Source: Vogesella margarita (GTDB lineage: Bacteria > Pseudomonadota > Gammaproteobacteria > Burkholderiales > Chromobacteriaceae). Taken from it: a DNA stretch of 64,000 nucleotides. This document shows, piece after piece, positions 54,942 through 63,934 of the stretch. Position numbers and translations under genes: made by a program. The number at the start of each line of letters is the position of its first letter. Position 1 is the first letter of the stretch. The notes beneath the pieces are model-generated. The model was not told the origin of the DNA and did not search any database. It saw only the letters and a list, made by a program, of their open reading frames with translations. Location of the stretch: NCBI RefSeq assembly GCF_028548475.1, contig NZ_JAQQLE010000015.1, positions 47,285 through 111,284 on the forward strand, read 5' to 3'.

Positions 54942-55523
54942 ATGAGCAAAGAAAACGCCACCGAAGACAACAGCCGCCGCATGGAGCTGGTGCGCGCCGC
55001 CGCCCGCCTGTTCCGCGACCAGGGCTACGAGCGCACCACCGTGCGCGACCTGGGCAATGCCGTCGGCCTGCAATCCGGCAGCCTGTTCTACCACTTCCGC
55101 ACTAAGGAAGAGATTCTGGTCGCGGTCATGGCGCTGGGCATCACCGCCACCACCGAACAGTTGGCCGCAGCGCTGTCCCGTGCCAAAACGCCGCGCGACA
55201 AGCTGGCGGCGCTGTTCCACGTCCACCTGCACTCGCTGCTGGGCGACAACCAGGCGGCACTGGAGGTGATGTTGTACGAATGGCGCAGCGTGTCCGCCAC
55301 CGCCAAGCCCGGCCTGATCGTGCTGCGCGACCGCTACGAAGCGCTGTGGCAGGAAACGCTGGACGAAGCCGCCGCCGCCGGTCTGGTCAAACCGGACACC
55401 CGGCTGCTGCGCCGCACCCTGCTGGGCAGCCTGCACTGGACGGTACAGTGGTACCACGGCAACGGCGAGCTGTCCGTCGCCGAACTGGCCGACCGCATGC
55501 TGGAGCTGACCCTCATCGCCTGA
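54942..55523 (+). CDS. TetR family transcriptional regulator
   Basis: A 193-residue regulator with an HTH at about 14-55 (LVRAAARLFRDQGYERTTVRDLGNAVGLQSGSLFYHFRTKEEIL) and an all-helical ligand domain. It begins at the base after the waaF stop, so the two are likely co-transcribed. Its target is unknown. The strong hairpin at 55525-55549 follows. Confidence 0.9.
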   Translation: MSKENATEDNSRRMELVRAAARLFRDQGYERTTVRDLGNAVGLQSGSLFYHFRTKEEILVAVMALGITATTEQLAAALSRAKTPRDKLAALFHVHLHSLLGDNQAALEVMLYEWRSVSATAKPGLIVLRDRYEALWQETLDEAAAAGLVKPDTRLLRRTLLGSLHWTVQWYHGNGELSVAELADRMLELTLIA

Positions 55524-55524
55524 C

Positions 55525-55549
55525 CCCACCCACTTGCAAAGTGGGTGGG
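55525..55549 (+). terminator. GC hairpin after the TetR gene
   Basis: CCCACCCACTT / AAGTGGGTGGG with a GCA loop, directly after the TetR stop. There is no T-run, so termination would be weak; it may protect the 3' end. Confidence 0.5.
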
Positions 55550-55590
55550 CATGGCATTGAATCAAGGCAGGAGCCCTACGGGATCGCCAC

Positions 55591-56004
55591 ATGAAACTGC
55601 GCTTGCAAAGAATGTTGTGGCTGACAGCCGGCTGGCTGTGCCTGCTGCTGGCGCTGGTCGGTGCGCTGCTGCCGGTCATGCCGACCACCGTCTTCGTGCT
55701 GATGGCTGCCGCCTGCTTCGGCCGCAGTAGCCCGGCGCTGCTGCACTGGCTGCATCACCATCCACACCTGGGGCCACCGCTGCTGCGCTGGCAACGCTAT
55801 CGCGGCATGACCGCCAGAACCAAGGCCATCGCACTCGGCAGTATCGCCCTGTCCTTCAGTTACAGCATCTACGCCACGCTGCACTACCCCTGGCTTACCG
55901 CCCTGCTGTTACTGGTATGGTCAGCACTTAGCCTGTGGATGTGGCGGCTGCCGACAATTCCAGCAACATCAGCATGTTGTGCTATGCTTGACGGCAAATC
56001 ATAA
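55591..56004 (+). CDS. YbaN/DUF454 family membrane protein
   Basis: A 137-residue inner-membrane protein with three hydrophobic segments: about 9-45 (two tight hairpin-like stretches, WLCLLLALVGALLPVMPTTVFVLMAAACF), then about 82-96 and 100-117. The conserved P-V-M-P-T-T-x-F and R-x-x-P-x-L-x-x-W-L-H pattern identifies DUF454. Some relatives are fused or adjacent to haem or electron-transfer genes, but the function is unknown. Confidence 0.85.
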   Translation: MKLRLQRMLWLTAGWLCLLLALVGALLPVMPTTVFVLMAAACFGRSSPALLHWLHHHPHLGPPLLRWQRYRGMTARTKAIALGSIALSFSYSIYATLHYPWLTALLLLVWSALSLWMWRLPTIPATSACCAMLDGKS

Positions 56005-56029
56005 CCTTTTGTCGTGACGGAGACCCCGC

Positions 56030-56503
56030 ATGGATGCCATCAATTCCGCCGCATCAGCCAGCAGCAGCGTAAGCCTACTGCGCGAGGCTGCGGAACAGCG
56101 CCGCCTGCAGCAGGAGCAGCAACAGGAAAGCCGGCTGGCACCCGAGCCGGCCGCCGAAGCCGTTGCCACCAGCACGCTGCCCGTCGCCCGCCCCAGCGAG
56201 GCCGTCAGCAATACCGAGCAGGCACTCCAGGCCCAGCTCATCGACTCGCGCCGCGTCAACCAGGCGGAACCGAACACCACCCTTGCCGCCAGCGAACGCA
56301 GCCCGGCCAACCGGCTGAACGAGCCGCAAGCGCGCCGCGACGCTACAGAACAGCCCGCACCCAACGCCAGCACCGAGCGCACGCTACCGGCAGAGGCCCG
56401 CGTTCCGGTCAACGCCTCGCAGCAGGCCATCACCCAATACCAGGTCAGCCAGTCCCTGCTGCAGGATGCCGGCAGCAGCACCCGCATCCGTACCGAAGCC
56501 TGA
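56030..56503 (+). CDS. Low-complexity hypothetical protein
   Basis: A 157-residue protein rich in Ala, Gln, Glu, Ser and Asn, probably disordered, with a charged coiled stretch LLREAAEQRRLQQEQQQE near 15-32. No family is recognised. The short hydrophobic-free composition resembles hypothetical proteins linked to flagella in other genera (FlhB/FliK region), but that is only an impression. It has a plausible start codon and GGAG-type ribosome site (GACGGAG, 5-10 bases before). The YjfB-like gene lies opposite. Confidence 0.55.
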   Translation: MDAINSAASASSSVSLLREAAEQRRLQQEQQQESRLAPEPAAEAVATSTLPVARPSEAVSNTEQALQAQLIDSRRVNQAEPNTTLAASERSPANRLNEPQARRDATEQPAPNASTERTLPAEARVPVNASQQAITQYQVSQSLLQDAGSSTRIRTEA

Positions 56504-56522
56504 ACAAAGCGACAACATGAAC

Positions 56523-56554
56523 GAAAACGGGAGCCAAGGCTCCCGTTCTCGTTT
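56523..56554. terminator. Terminator between hypothetical and YjfB-like genes
   Basis: ACGGGAG / CTCCCGT stem around CCAAGG with A-rich left and T-rich right flanks. The two genes converge on it. Confidence 0.75.
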
Positions 56555-56572
56555 GTTGCATCATCCGAAGCA

Positions 56573-56758
56573 TCAGGCACGCACGTCGATGCGCTGCCCC
56601 AGATGCGGCGGATTGTTGCCTTGTGGCGCGGTGTTATCCGTTGCCGTCGCCAGCAAGGCCAGCGCCGCACTCTCGCCGATTTCCATCGTTTTCTTCAGCA
56701 TCAGGATTTGCGCCGCTTGCGCCACCTGATTGTCTGCCGCCGCCGAAACTGCCGCCAT
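56573..56758 (-). CDS. YjfB-like putative motility protein
   Basis: A 61-63-residue protein resembling the YjfB family: AAVSAAADNQVAQAAQILMLKKTMEIGESAALALLATA, then PPHLGQRIDVRA at the end, the conserved P-H-L-G-x-x-I-D tail. The family is tied to motility by name and regulon, without a known mechanism. An ATG at 56764 is touching GGAGG with no gap; the second ATG at 56758 gives a spacing of 6, so I prefer it. It faces the trxB promoter region. Confidence 0.7.
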   Translation of the reverse strand: MAAVSAAADNQVAQAAQILMLKKTMEIGESAALALLATATDNTAPQGNNPPHLGQRIDVRA

Positions 56759-56854
56759 CGCCATCCTCCGGGCACCGATTACCGTAAACTATCCGCCGCG
56801 TTGAAACACTCAATCAGAATTGTCACCCATTCCTGATAGAATACGCACCATTAG

Positions 56855-57829
<975 letters not shown>

Positions 57830-57840
57830 GCACGGCTGCA

Positions 57841-58458
57841 TTGAAGTCGCTCAAGGAGCAACTCAAGCCCGCCAAAGCACAGGCAAGACCCGCAAGGGTC
57901 TTGCCTGTTGCCGTTGCGGCCAACCCCGAGCCAGAGCCGGACTTCCGCCAGCTGATGCAGGACGTGCGCCCGCTCAGGCCGGACGGTCGCGTCTGCCACG
58001 CTACGCCACAGCCCAAGCCGCGTCCGCTGCCACAACATCGCGCCAGCCAGACGCCCCTGACGCCGCAGGCGGAACAGGCACTATTCGCCCGGATGATAGG
58101 CTGGTTCGAACCGGCGCAGACCGATAGCCAGCACCGCAGCCCCGGCACGCCGAGCAATACCCTGAAGAAACTGCGCGCCGGACACTGGCCGGTTTGCGCC
58201 GAGCTGGACCTGCACGGGCTGGACCGTTTTGCCGCGCACGAACAGCTGACCGTCTTCCTGCATCGCGCCCGCCACCTGGGCCAGTGCGTGCGGGTGATAC
58301 ACGGCAAGGGACTCAGCTCGCCGGGTGAACCGGTGCTGCCGAAAATGGTCCGAGCCTGGCTGACCCACCATCCGGATGTACTGGCTTTCTGCGAGACCCG
58401 CATCGAACAAGGCGGCAGCGGCGCGGTACTGGCCCTGCTGCGCCGCCCGCACGGCTAA
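57841..58458 (+). CDS. Smr-domain endonuclease-like protein
   Basis: A 205-residue protein. The first 115 residues are basic and Pro/Gln-rich, and the Smr domain fills about 118-200: ELDLHGLDRFAAHEQLTVFLHRA with L-D-L-H-G, and RVIHGKGLSSPGEPVLPKMVRAWL with H-G-K-G. Smr domains nick DNA or cleave RNA; YfcN/SmrB relatives act in ribosome rescue on collided ribosomes. The start is a TTG at 57841, 11 bases after trxB. Confidence 0.88.
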   Translation: MKSLKEQLKPAKAQARPARVLPVAVAANPEPEPDFRQLMQDVRPLRPDGRVCHATPQPKPRPLPQHRASQTPLTPQAEQALFARMIGWFEPAQTDSQHRSPGTPSNTLKKLRAGHWPVCAELDLHGLDRFAAHEQLTVFLHRARHLGQCVRVIHGKGLSSPGEPVLPKMVRAWLTHHPDVLAFCETRIEQGGSGAVLALLRRPHG

Positions 58459-58474
58459 CCCCGAGGACCCCATC

Positions 58475-58921
58475 ATGGACACCACCCGCATCACCCCCTT
58501 TACCGCCGCCGCCACCAGCGGCGAGAGCGCCACCCTGCCGCAAGGGCTGACCGTGCTGTACTTCTACCCGAAGGACAACACCCCCGGCTGCACCAACGAG
58601 GCGATGGCCTTCCGTGACCTGCATCCGCAATTCCTGGCCGCCGACGCCCGCATCCTCGGCGTATCGCGCGATAGCCTGAAATCGCACGAGAATTTCCGGG
58701 CCAAGCACGAATTGCCATTTGAATTGATCAGCGATCCGGACGAAACTGTATGTAACCTGTTCGGTGTCATGAAACTGAAAAACATGTACGGCAAACAGGT
58801 GAGAGGGATAGAACGCAGCACTTTTGTCATCAATAGCGATGGCGACATCCTGCGCGAATGGCGCGGACTGAAAGTCCCCGGACACGCCGAAGAAGTGCTG
58901 ACGTTCGTCAAGTCGCTTTAA
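58475..58921 (+). CDS. bcp: Thiol peroxidase of the BCP/PrxQ family
   Basis: A 148-residue peroxiredoxin that reduces H2O2 and organic peroxides. The peroxidatic cysteine is in FYPKDNTPGCTNEA (C38). The resolving cysteine five residues later, common in E. coli Bcp, is absent (E-A-M-A-F), so it may act as a 1-Cys type or use a distant cysteine (C90, TVCNLFG). The frame opens at 58376, but the ATG at 58475 is the family start. With trxB close by, thioredoxin recycling is plausible. Confidence 0.9.
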   Translation: MDTTRITPFTAAATSGESATLPQGLTVLYFYPKDNTPGCTNEAMAFRDLHPQFLAADARILGVSRDSLKSHENFRAKHELPFELISDPDETVCNLFGVMKLKNMYGKQVRGIERSTFVINSDGDILREWRGLKVPGHAEEVLTFVKSL

Positions 58922-58973
58922 GCGCCAGGTCCGGCACCCTGCCGGACCCCGCTTCAACAAGGGGGTCTTTCTC

Positions 58974-60377
58974 ATGGCAAGCCACAGCAAGAGCAACGTC
59001 TGCAAACTGTTCGTCCTCGACACCAACGTCCTGCTGCATGACCCGACCTGCCTGTTCCGCTTCGAAGAGCACGACGTGTTCATCCCCATCATCACCCTCG
59101 AAGAGCTGGACACCCACAAGAAGGGCATGTCGGAAGTGGCGCGCAACGCCCGGCAAGCCAGCCGCTTTCTTGACGAGATCGTCAGCAGCAGCGCCGACGA
59201 CATCGAGGACGGCATTTCGCTGAAAGGCCCCAGCCGCGACGCTGCCAGTGGCAAGCTCTACCTGCAGACCGAAGCGTTGCACGCATCGCTACCCTCCTCG
59301 CTGCCGGTCGGCAAGGCCGACAACCAGATCCTCGGCATCGTGATGGCGCTGAAGCAGGCCGACGGCCAGCATCCTGCCATCCTGGTGTCCAAAGACATCA
59401 ACATGCGCATCAAGGCGCGCGCGCTGGGGCTGGACGCCGAAGACTACTTCAACGACAAGGTGCTGGAAGACACCGACCTGCTGTACGGCGGCACCCGCGA
59501 GATTGACAGCGACTTCTGGGATCGCAACGGACGAGATCTGAAATCGTGGCAGGAAGCTGGCCGCACCTACTACCGGATCAAGGGTCCCGACGCCCCCAAA
59601 CTGCTCTTGAACCAGCTGCTGTGGCAGGAAGGCGAGCAGCCGATGCAGGCACGCGTGCTGCGTATCGACGGCAAGGAAGCGGTACTGGAGACACTGAAGG
59701 ACTACAGCCACCAGAAGAACAATGTCTGGGGCATCGTCGCACGCAACCGCGAGCAGAATTTCGCACTGAACCTGCTGATGAATCCGGACATCGACTTCGT
59801 CACCCTGCTCGGCCAGGCCGGTACCGGCAAGACTCTGCTAACGTTGGCCGCAGGCCTCGCGCTGACGCTGGAGCAGAAGCTGTACAGCGAGATCATCATG
59901 ACCCGCGTCACCGTGCCGGTCGGCGAGGACATCGGCTTCTTGCCCGGCACCGAAGAGGAAAAGATGCTGCCGTGGATGGGCGCGCTGGAAGACAACCTCG
60001 ACGTGCTCAACAAGAGCGAGGACGACGGTGGCGACTGGGGGCGTGCCGCCACCCGCGACCTGATCCGCTCACGCATCAAGGTCAAGTCGCTCAACTTCAT
60101 GCGCGGCCGCACCTTCCTCAACAAATACCTGATCATCGACGAGGCGCAGAACCTGACGCCGAAGCAGATGAAAACGCTGATCACCCGCGCCGGCCCCGGC
60201 ACCAAGGTGGTCTGCCTCGGCAACATCAGTCAGATCGACACCCCGTATCTGACCGAAGGCAGCTCCGGCATCAGCTACGTCGTTGATCGTTTCAAAGGCT
60301 GGGAGCACTCCGGCCACATTACCCTGCAGCGCGGCGAACGCTCGCGCCTGGCAGACCACGCAGCGGAAGTCCTTTGA
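58974..60377 (+). CDS. PhoH family protein with PIN domain (PhoH2 type)
   Basis: A 467-residue protein. The N-terminal PIN nuclease domain (about 10-145) has the acid residues in VLDTNVLLHD, EELDTHKKGM and SKDINMRIKARALG. The C-terminal PhoH ATPase has Walker A GQAGTGKTLL (about 281-290) and Walker B YLIIDEAQNLTPKQMKTLITR near 385-405. PhoH2 proteins of mycobacteria are RNA helicase-nucleases, which suggests RNA processing. It does not lie beside ybeY. Its stop overlaps the next gene by 4 bases. Confidence 0.92.
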   Translation: MASHSKSNVCKLFVLDTNVLLHDPTCLFRFEEHDVFIPIITLEELDTHKKGMSEVARNARQASRFLDEIVSSSADDIEDGISLKGPSRDAASGKLYLQTEALHASLPSSLPVGKADNQILGIVMALKQADGQHPAILVSKDINMRIKARALGLDAEDYFNDKVLEDTDLLYGGTREIDSDFWDRNGRDLKSWQEAGRTYYRIKGPDAPKLLLNQLLWQEGEQPMQARVLRIDGKEAVLETLKDYSHQKNNVWGIVARNREQNFALNLLMNPDIDFVTLLGQAGTGKTLLTLAAGLALTLEQKLYSEIIMTRVTVPVGEDIGFLPGTEEEKMLPWMGALEDNLDVLNKSEDDGGDWGRAATRDLIRSRIKVKSLNFMRGRTFLNKYLIIDEAQNLTPKQMKTLITRAGPGTKVVCLGNISQIDTPYLTEGSSGISYVVDRFKGWEHSGHITLQRGERSRLADHAAEVL

Positions 60378-61174
60378 CCATCAAACTTGAACTGATCCAC
60401 ACCCCGGCCGCAGGGGCGGCATCGACGATGCCCCCCCTGCTTTTTGTTCACGGTGCCTTCAGCAGTGCCAGCTGCTGGCAGCAGCACTTCATGCCCTGGT
60501 TCAGCGCACACGGTTACGACTGCTGGGCGCTGAGTTTCGAGGGCCACGGTGCCAGCGACGGCCACGACTACCTGGCCGCCATCAGCATCGATGACTATGT
60601 CGGCAACCTGCAGCAGGCGATCCGGCAACTGCCGCAACCACCAATCGTGATCGCCCACTCCATGGGTGGCTTTGTGCTGCAGCAATACCTGACCCGCCAC
60701 GACCTGCCCGGCGCCGTGCTGCTAGCCTCGGTGCCACCAAGCGGCCTCGCCGGCTCCAGCATGCGGCTGATGACCCAGGCACCGGAGCTGTTCATGCAAC
60801 TGAACCTGTTCCAGCAGGGTAACTACCAGCCGGAACTCAACGAACTGCGACACATGCTGTTTTCCGACGATGCCGACCTCGCCGCAGTGGACTGGGTGGC
60901 GCACCACAGCCAGACCGAAAGCCAGCGCGCGATCATGGACATGACCCTGGTGCCGCCCTTCCTGCAGCGCCGCATCGCCCCGCTGCCCAACCTGGTGCTG
61001 GGCGCGGCGGAGGACCAGCTGATCTCGCCACAGGACGTCGCCGAGACCGCGGCACGTTTCGGCAGCACACCAGAAATTTTGCCGCACACCGGCCACATGA
61101 TGATGCTGGACAACCGCTGGGAGCAGTGCGCGCAACGCATCGCGACCTGGCTGGCCGGCACCGCGCTGCAATGA
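60374..61174 (+). CDS. Alpha/beta hydrolase
   Basis: A 266-residue serine hydrolase: oxyanion region LFVHGAFSSASCW near 23-35, the nucleophile elbow IAHSMGGFV (S97), a late aspartate in GAAEDQL near 213-219, and the histidine of PHTGHMMM near 239-246. The substrate is unknown; lipase- or esterase-type relatives are common. The start is a TTG overlapping the phoH stop, which suggests coupled translation. Confidence 0.88.
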   Translation: MTIKLELIHTPAAGAASTMPPLLFVHGAFSSASCWQQHFMPWFSAHGYDCWALSFEGHGASDGHDYLAAISIDDYVGNLQQAIRQLPQPPIVIAHSMGGFVLQQYLTRHDLPGAVLLASVPPSGLAGSSMRLMTQAPELFMQLNLFQQGNYQPELNELRHMLFSDDADLAAVDWVAHHSQTESQRAIMDMTLVPPFLQRRIAPLPNLVLGAAEDQLISPQDVAETAARFGSTPEILPHTGHMMMLDNRWEQCAQRIATWLAGTALQ

Positions 61175-61175
61175 C

Positions 61176-61206
61176 AAAAGGTTGGCCGCAGTGCGGCCAA
61201 CCTTTT
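61176..61206. terminator. Bidirectional hairpin made of an inverted motif pair
   Basis: AAAAGGTTGGCCGCA and its exact reverse complement, separated by a single base, so a stem of about 13 bp with a CAGTG-like loop. A-run and T-run flank it. It starts 2 bases after the hydrolase stop and separates two convergent genes. Each arm is a copy of the dispersed motif. Confidence 0.85.
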
Positions 61207-61256
61207 CGGTTTCCATCCGGGCCATCCCGCTTCAGAAAGACAGCTCCACTACGCGC

Positions 61257-61757
61257 TCAGGCGTACAGCAACTTGACTGCCTGCGCCTCGCCGAAGAACA
61301 GCTCACCCTCGTGACGCAGGCCGATCGCCTCCAGCACCCGGATCGACCCATTGTTGGCCGCATCGACAATGGCGGTGATGCGCGGCAGACGCAGCACGTT
61401 GCGCCCGTAGTCGAGGCTGGCTTGCGCCGCTTCGCGCGCATAACCCTGGCCGCGGTACTGCGGCAGGAAGGTGTAACCGACATCCGGATCCGGCAGGCCC
61501 TCGCGGCGGATGATGCCGCACAGTCCCATCAGCGCGCCATCGGACTTGCGCACCACGCACCACAGCGCATGGCCATGCTGCGCGTAGGCCGCCAGCGGCC
61601 CCTCCTGCAGGTAGCGGCGGGCGTCGTCCAGCGTGCGCACACCGCGATCGATCACCTTGCGCACGAAGTCGGGGTCATTCAGCGCCGCCAGCACGAAGGC
61701 GGCATCCTCCAGCGTCAGCTCGCGCAGCTGCAGCCGCGCCGTCTCTGCGATCAGCAT
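61257..61757 (-). CDS. GNAT family N-acetyltransferase
   Basis: A 166-residue acetyltransferase of the RimJ/RimL-like group: TARLQLRELTLEDAAFVLAALNDPDFVRKV at the N terminus, the acetyl-CoA loop Q-Y-R-G-Q-G-Y-A near 99-106, and N-N-G-S-I-R-V-L-E-A-I-G-L near 134-146. Substrates may be protein N termini, aminoglycosides or small molecules. The start overlaps the M24 peptidase stop by 7 bases, so the two are probably co-transcribed. Confidence 0.9.
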   Translation of the reverse strand: MLIAETARLQLRELTLEDAAFVLAALNDPDFVRKVIDRGVRTLDDARRYLQEGPLAAYAQHGHALWCVVRKSDGALMGLCGIIRREGLPDPDVGYTFLPQYRGQGYAREAAQASLDYGRNVLRLPRITAIVDAANNGSIRVLEAIGLRHEGELFFGEAQAVKLLYA

Positions 61758-62986
61758 GCGACCGCCAGACCGAACGGGTCGTCGATACTGTGGCTGGGCT
61801 GGGTAAACCAGCGCGGCCCCTGCTCCGTCATGTAGAAATGGTCCTCCAGCCGCACGCCGAATTCACCGGGGATGCAGATCATCGGCTCGTTGCTGAAGCA
61901 CATGCCGACCTCCAGCGGCGTGCGATCGCTGGACACCAGGTACGGCCACTCGTGGATGTCCATGCCGATGCCGTGGCCGGTACGGTGCGGCAGACCCGGC
62001 AGCGCATAGCCGGGGCCGAAACCGTCGGTCTGCAATTGCCGGCGTGCGGCCAGATCGACGTCGCCGCACGGCGTGCCTAACTGCGCCGCTGCGAAAGCCG
62101 CCGCCTGCGCCGCCTTCTCCGCCTGCCACACCTGGTGCTGACGCGCATCCGGCTCGCCAAACACATAGGTACGGGTGATGTCGGAAATATAGCCGTGCAG
62201 GGTGCAGCCGGTATCGATCAGCACCATGTCGCCCTGTTTCAGCACCTGCGGGTTCTTCACCCCATGCGGATAGGCGGTCGCCTCGCCGAATAGCACGATG
62301 CAGAAATAGGAGCCGGCGGCACCGACACGGCGGTGCGCCTCGGCGATGAAGGCCTCGACCTCCGTCGTGGTGATGCCTTCGTGCAGCATGCTGGCCGTGG
62401 CCTGCTGCACCGCCAGTGTCATGTCCTTGGCGCGCTGCATCAGTGCGATTTCCTGCGGCGACTTGCGCATGCGGCAGTGCGCGGTGACCTCGCGTCCGTT
62501 GACCAGCCGGTAACCGTCGGCGCACTGGCGGATGCCGTCGGCGATGAAGAAGGCCGCGCTTTCGTCGATGCCGATGCGTGGAGGCTGCTCAAGGTTGGCC
62601 GCAATGCCCAGCTTTGCCAGCGTCGCCACAAACAGCGCATACGGGCTCTCGTGTTCGTGCCAGGCGTTCACCTCGCCCTGCAGCTGCATGTAGTCGTGCA
62701 GCGTGCCGACCTCGAACCAGGGGGCGATGAACTCCAGCGCGCCGTGGGCCGGCAGGATCGCCCCCACCATGCGCTCGCTGGCGTACCACTTCAGGCCGGT
62801 AAAGTAGTTGAGGCTGGTGCCGGCGTTCAGGTACAGCGCCGCGATGCCATTGGCCTGCATGTACGTCTGCGCCTTGGCCAGCCGTACGCGATACTCGTCC
62901 AGCCCGATCGGCTGCGCACCCTGCGTCATATCCTGCAAGCCAGCCAGCGCCTGCTCCTTGCTCACCCCACCCACGCCTATCGTCAT
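61751..62986 (-). CDS. M24 family metallopeptidase (Xaa-Pro dipeptidase-like)
   Basis: A 411-residue creatinase/aminopeptidase-P-fold enzyme. The N-terminal domain (about 1-160) contains YLNAGTSLNYFTGLKWYASERM. The metal ligands follow in order: D263 (VLIDTGC), D274 (YISDITRT), H341 region (HRTGHGIGMDIHE), E375 (FSNEPMI) and E390 (GVRLEDHF). Xaa-Pro dipeptidase or a related amidinohydrolase is likely. The ATG at 62986 has GGGAG 6 bases before it and I chose it over 63079. It is divergent from the XRE-cupin regulator. Confidence 0.9.
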   Translation of the reverse strand: MTIGVGGVSKEQALAGLQDMTQGAQPIGLDEYRVRLAKAQTYMQANGIAALYLNAGTSLNYFTGLKWYASERMVGAILPAHGALEFIAPWFEVGTLHDYMQLQGEVNAWHEHESPYALFVATLAKLGIAANLEQPPRIGIDESAAFFIADGIRQCADGYRLVNGREVTAHCRMRKSPQEIALMQRAKDMTLAVQQATASMLHEGITTTEVEAFIAEAHRRVGAAGSYFCIVLFGEATAYPHGVKNPQVLKQGDMVLIDTGCTLHGYISDITRTYVFGEPDARQHQVWQAEKAAQAAAFAAAQLGTPCGDVDLAARRQLQTDGFGPGYALPGLPHRTGHGIGMDIHEWPYLVSSDRTPLEVGMCFSNEPMICIPGEFGVRLEDHFYMTEQGPRWFTQPSHSIDDPFGLAVAC

Positions 62987-63080
62987 CGTCTGCTCCCGCT
63001 CCGGTTCTTCACTGCCGGCCTGCAGCCAGCCCACACCAAAGCAGCAATTTATGACCGCGCCCACCACAGGGTCAAGCATT

Positions 63081-63097
63081 TTTTAGTCACACTAAAA
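63081..63097. promoter_or_regulatory. Palindromic operator candidate between the M24 gene and the XRE-cupin gene
   Basis: TTTTAG-TCACA-CTAAAA, a perfect 6-bp inverted repeat with a 5-base centre, in the AT-rich gap between divergent starts (95 bases before the M24 start, 66 before the regulator start). This is the place an XRE-type dimer would act on both genes. Confidence 0.6.
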
Positions 63098-63162
63098 TTT
63101 TGCCATTCAACAAGGCAATGATTCTCACGTACAATCAGCACTCTTCATCCGGAATCCACCCC

Positions 63163-63732
63163 ATGTCAGAGGAAACACTCGGCCAGCGCCTGCGTCGCTA
63201 CCGGCGCGCCAGCGGCAAGACCCTGGTCCAGGTCGCCAGGGAGGCCGGACTATCCGCCGGCTTCCTGTCGCAGGCAGAGCGCGACATCACCGGCTTGTCG
63301 CTGTCGTCCCTGGCCAACATCGCCCACGCCGTCGGCGTCGCGGTGAGCGAGCTGTTCGAATCACCTCGTCAGGATGCACCCGACTCGCACGCAGGCCAAC
63401 GCCAGAGCTATACCGTCGCCAACATGCCGCAGCGCTACGAACGGCTGACCACCACCTACAGCGGCAGCGTGCTGAACGCCGTCAAGCTGACACTCCCCCC
63501 CGGCTACCACTCGGAAGTGGTCGCCCACAGCGGTGACGAGTTTGTCTATGTACTGAGCGGCAGCGTCACCTATCAGGTCAACGGTCGTGACTACGTGCTG
63601 GCCACCGGCGACTCGCTGCACTTCGACCCACAGCAGAAACACGCCATCCACAATGACAGCGACAGCAACACCGAGGTGATCTCGGTTGGCACCTTGCAAC
63701 TGTTTGACGATGACGACAAGCACCGAGACTAA
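63163..63732 (+). CDS. XRE-cupin transcriptional regulator
   Basis: A 189-residue regulator of the XRE-cupin (PuuR-like) type. The HTH lies at about 8-60 (RLRRYRRASGKTLVQVAREAGLSAGFLSQAERDITGLSLSSLANIA), and the C-terminal cupin at about 112-180 (KLTLPPGYHSEVVAHSGDEFVYVLSGSVTYQVNGRDYVLATGDSLHFDPQQKHAI). Such proteins often control an adjacent peptidase, amidase or amino-acid gene, here the M24-GNAT pair. The frame opens at 63100; the ATG at 63163 is the natural start. Confidence 0.9.
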   Translation: MSEETLGQRLRRYRRASGKTLVQVAREAGLSAGFLSQAERDITGLSLSSLANIAHAVGVAVSELFESPRQDAPDSHAGQRQSYTVANMPQRYERLTTTYSGSVLNAVKLTLPPGYHSEVVAHSGDEFVYVLSGSVTYQVNGRDYVLATGDSLHFDPQQKHAIHNDSDSNTEVISVGTLQLFDDDDKHRD

Positions 63733-63895
63733 ACCAGCGCAGGAGCACACTCAGCACAGCCTGATCTAGGAATACACTTGAGTGGAAGCTTGCACGGAAA
63801 CGAGGCAATCAGCAGGCCACAGGGTTCGCTGCCACAGGCCAGAGGGAGGAAGCTTGAATGGCGGCGGCAAGGCTCGGTGCCTTTACGCTCACAAA

Positions 63896-63926
63896 GCACA
63901 AAGCCCAGCTCGATTGAGCTGGGCTT
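63896..63926 (-). terminator. Terminator of the rRNA operon
   Basis: AGCCCAGCTC / GAGCTGGGCT with a GATT loop, read on the minus strand and followed there by T-T-T-G-T-G-C-T-T-T-G. It lies about 10 bases after the 5S RNA 3' end. The stretch 63733-63895 before it shows no gene that I can support. Confidence 0.85.
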
Positions 63927-63934
63927 CGTAAGGG

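Noticed and set aside
63733..63895. Short open frames between the XRE-cupin gene and the rRNA terminator
   Set aside because: They cross the terminator or the 5S gene and show no protein-like composition.
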